Shown here piece after piece: positions 24,032 to 31,981 of a DNA stretch of 64,000 nucleotides. Each line of letters opens with the position of its first letter. Position 1 is the first letter of the stretch. The notes under the pieces were generated by a model, which worked only from the letters and a program-made list of their open reading frames with translations, did no database searches and was not told the DNA's origin. The DNA lies in NCBI GenBank assembly GCA_947476285.1, contig CANJPU010000010.1, positions 1-64,000 on the forward strand, in the 5' to 3' direction. The position numbers and the translations under genes were made by a program. This stretch comes from Comamonadaceae bacterium. GTDB taxonomy: Bacteria > Pseudomonadota > Gammaproteobacteria > Burkholderiales > Burkholderiaceae_C.

Positions 24032-25209
24032 TGGCCACACCTGATTACGCCGCTACCCGCAGCCTGTTGAAGGGCGCCGCCATCGTGGGCGTGCACACCA
24101 CCGAACAGGGCGACTTGCCCAATCGCAGCAGTGACGACTTGCTGCTCGAATCCATCGAGGGCGCGCTGGCCGATGCCGGCATGACCATCGACGATGTAGA
24201 TGGCATCGCCGGCGGGCGCAGCCCAACCGACAGCGCGGCCACCGCATTCCCCGCTTACTGGGCAGAGATGCTGGGCCGACCGATTCGCTACTTCAGCACC
24301 GTGGACGCGGCAGCGGCTGCGCACTCGGCCAATATCCTGCACGCCGCATTGGCCGTGGCTGCGGGGCTGGCCGAGACGATTGTGGTGGTGGGCGGTGGCA
24401 GCCGCGGCGGATCGCGCCAGGAGAACGTCGAGAAGATGGCCTATGCGCATGGCGAGTTCGATGTGTCATGGGGCACGCTGGTGCCCTCATGGTTCGCGCT
24501 GGCCGCGCGTCGCCACATGCATGAGTTCGGCACCACATCAGAGCAGTTGGCCGAGATCGCAGTGGCCACCCGCGCATGGGCCGGCATGCACCCGCAGGCC
24601 ATCATGAAAAAGCCGATCACCGTTGCCGATGTGGTGGGCTCACGCATGATCTCCGACCCCTTGCACCTGCTGGATTGCTGCCTGTCCAATGACGGCGCGG
24701 GCGCGTTGGTGATCACCAGCAAGGCGCGCGCGGCCGACTGCCGCAAGAAGCCGGTGCAGGTGCTGGGCGGCGCGGAGGACTACACCTTCCAGGGCTATGT
24801 GAACGTCAGCCATGACTGGCTGGTCTCGGGCGCGGTGCATGCTGGCAAGCGCTCGCTGGAGATGGCCGACCTGAAGCACGATGACATCGATCTGCTGGAA
24901 ATTTACGACTGCTTCACCATCACGGTCTTGCGCATGCTGGAAGACCTGGGTTTTTGCAAGCGCGGCGAAGGCGGCCCTTGGGTCGCCGATGGCAAGCTGC
25001 GCCCCGGCGGCAGCCATCCGCTCAACACACACGGCGGTGGCCTTTCATGGGGGCACAGCTTCTCGGGCCTGGCCCACGGCATCGAGGCGGTGCACCAGCT
25101 ACGCGGTGAATGCGGCGAGCGTCAGGTCGCCGGTGCGCGCACTGCCCTGGTCCACAGCCAGGGCGGGCCGCTGGCCATGCACAGCACCGTGATATTGGCC
25201 ACACCTTGA
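24031..25209 (+). CDS. Thiolase-fold lipid-transfer-like protein, probable Ltp2-type acyl-CoA aldolase
   Basis: A 392-residue SCP-x/thiolase-like protein. Family landmarks are the N-terminal GAAIVGVHTTEQGDLPNRSS, the middle AAAAHSANILHAALAVAAG, DIDLLEIYDCFTITVLRMLE and NTHGGGLSWGHSF. In real thiolases a nucleophilic cysteine precedes the helix at about residue 90. Here the corresponding place reads DAAAAAHSA, with no cysteine. This matches Ltp2-type enzymes, which cleave a hydroxyacyl-CoA by retro-aldol chemistry together with a DUF35 partner, encoded just upstream. The acyl substrate is unknown. Confidence 0.82.
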   Translation: MATPDYAATRSLLKGAAIVGVHTTEQGDLPNRSSDDLLLESIEGALADAGMTIDDVDGIAGGRSPTDSAATAFPAYWAEMLGRPIRYFSTVDAAAAAHSANILHAALAVAAGLAETIVVVGGGSRGGSRQENVEKMAYAHGEFDVSWGTLVPSWFALAARRHMHEFGTTSEQLAEIAVATRAWAGMHPQAIMKKPITVADVVGSRMISDPLHLLDCCLSNDGAGALVITSKARAADCRKKPVQVLGGAEDYTFQGYVNVSHDWLVSGAVHAGKRSLEMADLKHDDIDLLEIYDCFTITVLRMLEDLGFCKRGEGGPWVADGKLRPGGSHPLNTHGGGLSWGHSFSGLAHGIEAVHQLRGECGERQVAGARTALVHSQGGPLAMHSTVILATP

Positions 25210-25219
25210 AGGCTTGAAC

Positions 25220-26425
25220 ATGCTGCCTCTGAACGGCATTCGGGTGGTGGACATCACCCGTTTTATCTCCGGCCCTTTCTGCGCCATGTACCTGGGCGAC
25301 CTGGGCGCCGACGTGATCAAGATCGAGCATCCGCGCGATGGCGATGGCACGCGCCGATGGGGCTCAGGCCCGCACGCCGCGGACAACCCCTACTACCTCT
25401 CGGTCAATCGCAGCAAGCGCTCGCTCGGTCTAGATTTGAAACACCCGCAGGGCTTGAAGATTCTGGAACAACTGATCGCCAAGAGCGACGTGCTACTGAC
25501 CAACTCGATCCCCGGCACGCTCGATGAGATGGGCCTGGGCGCGCAACGGCTGCGCGAGATCAACCCCCGCCTGGTGTCATGCCAGATTACCGGCTTTGGC
25601 GACAAGGGGCCCGACAGCCAGCGCGGCGCCTTCGACTTCACCGTGCAAGCCGAGTCGGGGCTGATGTCGCTGGTGGGCGAGCCCGAAGGCGCGCCGATGA
25701 AGGTGGGCGCGCCGATACTGGACGTGCTCAGCGGGCTCAACGCCTGCGTGGGCGTGCTGGCCTCGCTGATGGCCAGGCAGGCCGGCGGCGAGCCGATGAA
25801 GGTCTCCACCTCCATGATTGAGACCGCGATTTGCAGCATGCCCAACATCGTGAGCGACTACCTGGTGGGCGGGCTGATTCCGCAGCGCCACGGCAATGCG
25901 CACCCGAATCTGATGCCCTATGAAATCTATGAAACCAGCGACCGCTGGCTGGCACTGGGCATGGGCAACGAGCCGCAGTGGGCGCGCTTTTGCGAACTGA
26001 CAGGCCGCGCCGACCTCAAGGCAGACCCGCGCTTCAAAGTCAACACCGACCGCCTGGCAAACCGCGACGTCCTGAACGAACAACTCAAGCCCATCTTCGC
26101 CGCGCATCCGCTGGCATGGTGGCAGCGCGCACTGGCCGATGCGTCCATACCCTGCGCCGCCGTCAATTCAGTGCCCGATGCACTGGCCAGTGCGCAGGTG
26201 CAAGCCCTGGACATCGTGCGCGATGTGCCGCACCCGCTGTATGGCAGCTTCAAGATGGCGCGCTCGCCGATCAGCCTGGACGACACGCCGCTTGAAATCA
26301 AGAGGCCCCCGCCGTGCCTGGGCCAACACACCGACGAGGTGTTGACGCAAGTGCTGGGTTTGTCGGCGGCGCAGATTGCGCAACTGCGTGAAGCACGGGT
26401 GGTGGCTGGCGCTGCAGTGGGGTGA
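25220..26425 (+). CDS. CaiB/BaiF (class III) CoA-transferase
   Basis: A 401-residue class III CoA-transferase. The ATG at 25220 follows GAAGG with seven bases spacing. The sequence begins LPLNGIRVVDITRFISGPFC, and continues with LGADVIKIEHP and NRSKRSLGLDLK. The expected catalytic aspartate lies in GAPILDVLSGLNACVG near residue 170. It closes the operon that starts with the MaoC pair and would activate the imported acid by transferring CoA from another thioester, avoiding ATP use. A truncated relative lies at 110-559. Confidence 0.9.
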   Translation: MLPLNGIRVVDITRFISGPFCAMYLGDLGADVIKIEHPRDGDGTRRWGSGPHAADNPYYLSVNRSKRSLGLDLKHPQGLKILEQLIAKSDVLLTNSIPGTLDEMGLGAQRLREINPRLVSCQITGFGDKGPDSQRGAFDFTVQAESGLMSLVGEPEGAPMKVGAPILDVLSGLNACVGVLASLMARQAGGEPMKVSTSMIETAICSMPNIVSDYLVGGLIPQRHGNAHPNLMPYEIYETSDRWLALGMGNEPQWARFCELTGRADLKADPRFKVNTDRLANRDVLNEQLKPIFAAHPLAWWQRALADASIPCAAVNSVPDALASAQVQALDIVRDVPHPLYGSFKMARSPISLDDTPLEIKRPPPCLGQHTDEVLTQVLGLSAAQIAQLREARVVAGAAVG

Positions 26426-26447
26426 TCGCGGCCTACCGCCGCTTCGC

Positions 26448-27770
26448 TTATTTTCGCGCGATGGCCATCAGCGCTTGCAGTGGCTGGCTGGCACGACGGT
26501 CCAGATCCATGATGCCGCTCCAGGCTGCCTCGGTTTCCTCTGGCGCGTAGCCTGCGTACTCGAAGCACGCGTCAAACTTCGCGCGTGCCGCATCGTCGCC
26601 GGGCGGCGCCTGGTAGGCTTGGTCGAAGAGTTTGACCGCACCGCTCTTCATTTGCACTTCAATGCGCGCCTGCGGCAGCCCGGCCTCGTCGGTGCCGCTG
26701 TCAACGATGTTCACACGCTGGGCCATGCTCAGGGCGGCCGGGTCGCTCAAGGCTGCGTCGTTGAGCGTGCGCAAACTCACCTCGCCTCGCACCAATGTGA
26801 AAGCCACCATGAAGGGAATGCTGTACTTGGCATCCTGCAAGGTCTGCGGCACTCTTCGCTCTTCGATCGGCGAGCACAGCTTGGCGGCGGATTTGTTGAC
26901 GCTGACAGTCACGCGCTCGATGTCTGACAGGTCGAGTCCGGCCCTCAGGTGCAGCGCGGCCGAAATGAAGGGGTGTGAAAACCGGCAACTCGGCCAGGGC
27001 TTGACTTCGGTGTCGGCCCATACCGAAACAGTGGGCGCGAGCAACTGGCGCGTCTGATCGGCATCAAGATGACGGCCGAAGTAGATGCGAAAGAATCCTG
27101 CCTCTCCATCGAGTGCAGTAGCCGGCCCGATCATGCCGGCGCGCGCCAGCAGCGCAGCTTGCACGCCGCCCATGGCAGCGAAGGCCGGATAGATCGCCCT
27201 GGCATTGCTGCCGGTACCAAAGCCTGCCTCTTTGCCGCCAGCAGCCTGCATATAGGCCAAGCCGAAGGCCGAGCGAATCTGCGCCGCATCCAGCCGCATG
27301 ATGATGCCCGCTGACAGTGCCCCAGAAAAATACCCAAACAATTGCGTGAGAAACCAGTCCGATCCTGGGCCACGGCCTTGCGGCTTCCAGATGGCACCCA
27401 GCCGGCACAGCAACTCATTGGACAGTGACACCGCATCGACCACTTCAGCCCCGGTGGTGTCCGGCCCCGCCACAGCCAGGGCTGCCGGCAAGTTCACTGC
27501 CGTAGGGTGCACACGCGCCATATCATGGATATCGTCGAAGTCCATGATGTGGCCATAGGCTGAGGCAGCGAATGCATACTCGGCCCCCTGCGGCGCGGCG
27601 CTTGCGCAGCCCTTGCGCACGATCTGCGCCAGGGGGCTGGCCTCGCGCGCGGCGACCGAGATGGCGACGTTGTCCGCGATGTGCATGCGCGCCTTCTGAC
27701 GCATGGCGTCCGACAAGCCATGCGCGCGTTGTTCAAAGGCGCTGGCGATGACCTGCGTGCTCAGGGTCAT
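26448..27770 (-). CDS. MmgE/PrpD-family protein
   Basis: A 440-residue member of the 2-methylcitrate dehydratase/aconitate decarboxylase/iminodisuccinate epimerase superfamily. ATG 27770 is preferred to the upstream TTG because GAGG lies six bases before it. The central segment AYGHIMDFDDIHDMARVHPT matches the family pattern (HxxDFDD...HP), and GGVQAALLARAGMIGP is the usual helix. The precise reaction, which may be dehydration, decarboxylation or epimerisation of a tricarboxylate-like acid, cannot be read. It ends a four-gene minus-strand operon with a binding protein. Confidence 0.87.
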   Translation of the reverse strand: MTLSTQVIASAFEQRAHGLSDAMRQKARMHIADNVAISVAAREASPLAQIVRKGCASAAPQGAEYAFAASAYGHIMDFDDIHDMARVHPTAVNLPAALAVAGPDTTGAEVVDAVSLSNELLCRLGAIWKPQGRGPGSDWFLTQLFGYFSGALSAGIIMRLDAAQIRSAFGLAYMQAAGGKEAGFGTGSNARAIYPAFAAMGGVQAALLARAGMIGPATALDGEAGFFRIYFGRHLDADQTRQLLAPTVSVWADTEVKPWPSCRFSHPFISAALHLRAGLDLSDIERVTVSVNKSAAKLCSPIEERRVPQTLQDAKYSIPFMVAFTLVRGEVSLRTLNDAALSDPAALSMAQRVNIVDSGTDEAGLPQARIEVQMKSGAVKLFDQAYQAPPGDDAARAKFDACFEYAGYAPEETEAAWSGIMDLDRRASQPLQALMAIARK

Positions 27771-27778
27771 GGCTTGCC

Positions 27779-28447
27779 TCAACTCACGGACTTTGCCGCA
27801 TCGGTCAGCGTTTTGCCAGCCGCCACCGCGCCTTCCATGCGCGTGTCGGAGGCATTGACGCGCTCGGCGATGGCCAGCACTTCATCCAGGCGGTCGCGCG
27901 GCACCACCACGATGCCGGTGGGGTCGCCAATGATCAGGTCGCCCCGGCGCACGCGCACGCCCGACAAATTGATGGGCTCGCCAAAGCTGTGCAGGTGCAC
28001 GCGACGTTTGCCCGTGCGCGGCGTGACGTGGCGGCTGGCGACCCACAAGCCAGCCTTGCGAATGTCGGCCACATCGCGGCAGGCACCATTGATGATGACG
28101 GCTTCGATGCCGCGCTTGAATGCGGACAAGGCGACGATGCCACCCATCATGGAGACCTCGGCGCCGCCGGCATCGACCATCAGCACTTCGGTGGGGCCGG
28201 CCGCAGCGACCATGCGGTCCTGGCCGAAGTCTTTCAGCTCGAAGCCGCCGAGCGCGCGCACTTCGGCTTGCACCGTTACGGCAAATCCGGCGCAGCGCCC
28301 TTCGCCGCTGCGTTGGGGCAGACCGGAGAGCACGCCCTCGATGCCCAGTTCGTCCATCGCATCGGACCAAGTGGCAGAGCTGATGCGCAGGCAACGCTGG
28401 AGCAGCGCACGCGCGGCTTCGATGTCGGGATTGCTTAGGCTACTCAT
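27779..28447 (-). CDS. RraA-like protein (possible HMG/CHA-type aldolase)
   Basis: A 222-residue RraA-fold protein beginning MSSLSNPDIEAAR. The segments SATWSDAMDELGI, GGAEVSMMGGIVALSAFKRG, INGACRDVADIRKAGLWVAS and GDLIIGDPTGIVVVPRD are typical. Proteins of this family include regulators of RNase E and metal-dependent aldolases for 4-hydroxy-4-methyl-2-oxoglutarate or oxaloacetate decarboxylation. In an operon with MmgE/PrpD and a lactonase-like protein, the aldolase/decarboxylase role is far more likely than RNase E control. Confidence 0.85.
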   Translation of the reverse strand: MSSLSNPDIEAARALLQRCLRISSATWSDAMDELGIEGVLSGLPQRSGEGRCAGFAVTVQAEVRALGGFELKDFGQDRMVAAAGPTEVLMVDAGGAEVSMMGGIVALSAFKRGIEAVIINGACRDVADIRKAGLWVASRHVTPRTGKRRVHLHSFGEPINLSGVRVRRGDLIIGDPTGIVVVPRDRLDEVLAIAERVNASDTRMEGAVAAGKTLTDAAKSVS

Positions 28448-28451
28448 GGCA

Positions 28452-29336
28452 TCAGCCCGCAAAGCGCGGCACCGCGAAGCCCTTGGCGCCAGTGTGCGCG
28501 ACGAACAAGGCACCTGCCAGCGGCTGCGGCGCGAGTTGCTCGGGCGTGAGCTTCTGGTAGGCGGTGGTGATGTAGAGGGTGTCGAGTTGCGGCCCGGCGA
28601 ATGTGCAGCAGGTGGGCTGCGTGACGGGCAGTTCGATCACGCGGTCGATCTTGCCGGCCGGTGTGTAGCGCACGATGCGCGAGCCCCCGTACTTGGCATT
28701 CCACAGGCAGCCATCGGTGTCGATGGCCGAGCCGTCGGGCGCGCCGGCCTCGTCGGCGCAGTCAACAAACACCCGGCGGTTGGAGATGCGGCCTTCTGCG
28801 CCGTCGTAGTCAAACACCCAGATTTTCTTGGCCGGTGTGTCGGCGAAGTACATGAGTTTGTCGTCGGGGCTGAACACGGTGGAGTTGGGTATGTCGACCT
28901 GGTCGAACACCTTGCGCACCGACAGGTCGGGGTCGACCCGATAGAAGGAGCCGAGCGGACCGCGCTCGGTGTCGTGCATGGTGCCGACCCAGAATCGGCC
29001 ACGGGTGTCGGGCCGGCCATCGTTGAGGCGATGGCCGGGGATCTTGTCTTCAAGGGCCAGCAGGCGCTCGCACTTTCCGCTGCTGTGATCGAAGCCATAG
29101 AGGCCATCCTGCAAGGAGAGCAGCGCGCCACCGCGTTCGCGAAATGCCCAACTGCCCACGGAGGTGGTGGGCAGCTTGAACTGGCGGTGCTCGCCGGTGC
29201 CGGGGTGCCAGTGCTGCAACAAAGGTGCGCGCACATCGATCCACCACAGCCTGCCATCCTGTGCATTCCACAGCGGCACTTCGCCCAGCGCGTCGCGGCA
29301 TTTGAACGCGCATTCGGCTTTTAATACGTCGGCCAT
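28452..29336 (-). CDS. SMP-30/gluconolactonase/LRE-family protein
   Basis: A 294-residue six-bladed propeller of the SMP-30 family, starting at MADVLKAE (29336). Likely metal ligands are the glutamate in LGEVPLWN, the asparagine in GHRLNDGRPDTRGRFWVGTM, an asparagine in DIPNSTVFSPDD and the aspartate in APDGSAIDTDGCLWNA. Such enzymes open sugar or organophosphate lactones using a divalent metal. Packed between an RraA-like aldolase and a Bug receptor, it probably opens a lactone made from the imported compound. Confidence 0.87.
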   Translation of the reverse strand: MADVLKAECAFKCRDALGEVPLWNAQDGRLWWIDVRAPLLQHWHPGTGEHRQFKLPTTSVGSWAFRERGGALLSLQDGLYGFDHSSGKCERLLALEDKIPGHRLNDGRPDTRGRFWVGTMHDTERGPLGSFYRVDPDLSVRKVFDQVDIPNSTVFSPDDKLMYFADTPAKKIWVFDYDGAEGRISNRRVFVDCADEAGAPDGSAIDTDGCLWNAKYGGSRIVRYTPAGKIDRVIELPVTQPTCCTFAGPQLDTLYITTAYQKLTPEQLAPQPLAGALFVAHTGAKGFAVPRFAG

Positions 29337-29370
29337 ATGAGTCTTTCTTGGAGTCTTTCTGGCGTTGAAC

Positions 29371-30375
29371 TTATTGAACCTTGACGCCGGTTTCGCGCTG
29401 GATGTCGCGAAAGATCCGGTGCTCGCTGGCGACAAAATCTTTGACTTCGGAGACTGACTTGGACGGGTACGGCAACAGCGAGCCTGTCCTCAAGCCCTTG
29501 ATGACTTCCGGGTCGGCAACTGCCTCAGTGATTGAACGGCGCAGCTTTTCGCTGACATCGGCAGGCATGCCTGGCGGACCTAGCAGAATCAGCCAGTTGC
29601 GCATGGCAAATTGCAGTGGCTGGGACTGTTCGATCAGTGTCTTCGCGTTGGGCAGCATGGAAGACTTTTCGGTATTGGTCAGCACCGCCACCGAACGCAG
29701 TCGGCCCTGGTCAACCATGGGCTTGACGGTGCCGGCAATGTCGTTGAGCACACCATCCACATGGCCACCCACTGCATCGATGATGGCCGGGCCACCGCCC
29801 GCGTAGGGCACCGGCACCATCTTGGCTCCGGTGTCCATGTTGATCTTTTGCAGAATCAGCTCAGGCTGGCCGCCACGCCCTGCCACGCCGATGCGGATGG
29901 GCCGGGTCTTGGACAGATCGATCAATTCCTTGAGGCTGTTGGCCGGAACGGCCGGGTTGACCAGCAGGGCAGATTCGGACGTGGCCACCAGAGAGATGGG
30001 GGTGAAGTCCTTGAGCGCGTCGTAGGGCAGATTGGGGAAGGTATGCGGATTGACCACGATGGGGCTGGCAGTCGTGATGAGCACCGTGTAGCCGTCGGGC
30101 TGCGACTTGGCCAGAAAGCTCAGCGCGATGCCGCCATTGGCGCCGGCCATGCTTTCCACGGTGACTGGCACGCCCAGCATCTGCGACAGCTTGGGGCCGA
30201 TGATGCGCGAGAGCGTATCGGTGGAGCCGCCCGGTGGATAAGGGGTGAGCAGGCGGATCGCCTTGCTGGGGTAAGTCTGGGCGAGCGCGACAGCGGCAGT
30301 CAGCGCGAACATGGCGGCAAACAAGCCGCGCAGCCACAGGCGAGCCAAGCCACCCGCATTGCAGGAAAAACGCAT
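29371..30375 (-). CDS. Bug/TctC-family binding protein
   Basis: A 334-residue receptor with AGGAG seven bases before the ATG at 30375. The signal peptide (to about residue 33, VALAQ) precedes TYPSKAIRLLTPYPPGGSTD. The segments VESMAGANGGIALSFLAKSQ and PDGYTVLITTASPIVVNPHT confirm the family. It is the first gene of the minus-strand operon with SMP-30, RraA and MmgE/PrpD genes, which suggests that it supplies their substrate. No membrane subunits are present. Confidence 0.92.
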   Translation of the reverse strand: MRFSCNAGGLARLWLRGLFAAMFALTAAVALAQTYPSKAIRLLTPYPPGGSTDTLSRIIGPKLSQMLGVPVTVESMAGANGGIALSFLAKSQPDGYTVLITTASPIVVNPHTFPNLPYDALKDFTPISLVATSESALLVNPAVPANSLKELIDLSKTRPIRIGVAGRGGQPELILQKINMDTGAKMVPVPYAGGGPAIIDAVGGHVDGVLNDIAGTVKPMVDQGRLRSVAVLTNTEKSSMLPNAKTLIEQSQPLQFAMRNWLILLGPPGMPADVSEKLRRSITEAVADPEVIKGLRTGSLLPYPSKSVSEVKDFVASEHRIFRDIQRETGVKVQ

Positions 30376-30718
30376 GTATGTCTCCTCGATGGAATGGGCA
30401 ATCGTGCACTCATCCGGCAATGTGGTCAATTAGCATTTATGGCTTCGTCCAGTCAAATTTCGCAGGATCGCAGTGCAGATGGTGGCACCCTCGCTCGGAC
30501 CCGGCCATGGTGAGGTCAAGACGCCGACCTTTTTCAACTGCCATTGGTTTGTCGCCTTCTACGGCTGAAGCACTGGGCATGTGCGAATCCGCCACGCAAC
30601 TCAGGCAGACGCGATAAGTGTTCAAATCACTTTAACAAACAAACAGCAAATCGGCACTGAGGAATTTCATGAATGAGCGAAGCTTGGGTGCGCAGGTCTT
30701 GACGAGTCGGCGAGCACC
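30376..30718. other. Intergenic region between a Bug operon and an MFS gene
   Basis: About 340 bases separate two divergent genes and must contain both promoters. A short minus-strand frame (62 codons, 30437-30625) and an overlapping plus-strand frame are open, but neither has a ribosome site or a recognisable motif. I see no repeat or clear operator. It may contain a decayed gene. Confidence 0.4.
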
Positions 30719-31981
30719 ATGAACCCAGACGCCCATCAACTCTGGCGCGCTCCCCGCTGGGCCCTGGCCTTGCTGCTGGCCTTGATCGGGATGCTCGGGC
30801 CGTTTGCCATCGACACCTATCTTCCGGCCTTCTCCGGCATCGCCCAGACCCTGGGTGCCACGCCGGTTGAAATGCAGCAGACGCTGTCTGCCTACCTGTT
30901 CGGCTTTGCGTTCATGAATCTGTTTCACGGGGCGATGGCCGACAGTTTTGGGCGGCGCCCGGTGGTGCTGTGGGGTATTGCGATCTACACCCTGGCCTGC
31001 GTCGGGTGCGCCTTGTCGCAGACCATCGGCCAGTTGGTCTTCTTCCGGGGCCTGCAAGGCTTGTCCACAGGGGCCGGCATTGTGGTCTCGCGCGCGGTCA
31101 TCCGCGACATGTTTGCGCCAGCGCAGGCGCAGAAGGTGATGAGCCAGGTGACGATTTATTTCGGCATTGCGCCGGCCATCGCGCCCCTGATCGGGGGCTG
31201 GCTGTTTGTGCATGCCGGCTGGCACAGCATATTCTGGTTTCTGGCGCTAGTGGGAGTGGGCTTGTGGATCGCCAACTTCAGGCTGCTGCCCGAGTCACTG
31301 CACGTGTCGCAGCGCCAGCCTTTCAATGTGCGCAACCTCATGCAGGGCTATTGGGAGTTGGGGTCGAACCCACGCTTCTTGCTACTGGCATTGGCCAGCG
31401 GCGTGCCATTCAATGGCATGTTTCTTTATGTGCTGGCGGCGCCGGCGTTCCTGGGTGAGCACCTGCATCTGGCGCCCACGCAGTTCTTCTGGTTTTTCAT
31501 GTTGACCATCACCGGCATCATGGGCGGCGCCTGGGTCAGCGGAAGGATGGCCGGCAGGATTTCACCGCGCAGGCAGATCCGCTGGGGCTTCGCGATCATG
31601 CTGCTCGCGTCCGCCATCAACGTGACGGGCAACCTCCTCTTCACACCCACGGTTGGCTGGGCCTTGCCGCCCATCGCACTATTTACTTTCGGCTGGGCGC
31701 TGATGGTGCCAGTGGTGACGCTGCTGGTGCTGGATATGTTTCCGCAAAGGCGCGGGCTGGCTTCGTCGCTGCAGTCTGTGATTGCCTCAACGGCAAACGG
31801 GCTGGTCGCAGGCGTGATCGTGCCGCTGGTGATGCATTCGACGCGGGCGCTGGCGCTCACGTCGGCAGTGCTGATGGGCGTGGGTTTGGTGGCCTGGATT
31901 CTTGTGCACTGGCTGTGGCCAGGCACGGGCAAGCTGGTAGCCGATGTGGCGAACCAGCCTGCTTCCGTTGTTCAGCCTTGA
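30719..31981 (+). CDS. Bcr/CflA-family multidrug efflux MFS transporter
   Basis: A 420-residue major facilitator with twelve predicted helices. The N-terminal LLALIGMLGPFAIDTYLPAF and HGAMADSFGRRPVVLWG (motif A, loop 2-3) place it with Bcr/CflA drug exporters. RDMFAPAQAQKVMSQVTIYF is the usual central region. It exports small toxic compounds by proton antiport. The gene stands alone and converges on the helicase gene with a one-base gap. Confidence 0.88.
   Translation: MNPDAHQLWRAPRWALALLLALIGMLGPFAIDTYLPAFSGIAQTLGATPVEMQQTLSAYLFGFAFMNLFHGAMADSFGRRPVVLWGIAIYTLACVGCALSQTIGQLVFFRGLQGLSTGAGIVVSRAVIRDMFAPAQAQKVMSQVTIYFGIAPAIAPLIGGWLFVHAGWHSIFWFLALVGVGLWIANFRLLPESLHVSQRQPFNVRNLMQGYWELGSNPRFLLLALASGVPFNGMFLYVLAAPAFLGEHLHLAPTQFFWFFMLTITGIMGGAWVSGRMAGRISPRRQIRWGFAIMLLASAINVTGNLLFTPTVGWALPPIALFTFGWALMVPVVTLLVLDMFPQRRGLASSLQSVIASTANGLVAGVIVPLVMHSTRALALTSAVLMGVGLVAWILVHWLWPGTGKLVADVANQPASVVQP

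Noticed and set aside
27681-29324. Plus-strand open frame of 547 codons opposite the RraA and SMP-30 genes
   Set aside because: It spans two or three real genes on the other strand and has no family motif or ribosome site.
30437-30625. Short minus-strand frame of 62 codons in the intergenic region
   Set aside because: It has no Shine-Dalgarno, no motif and no plausible operon context. It may be a decayed gene, but this cannot be shown.
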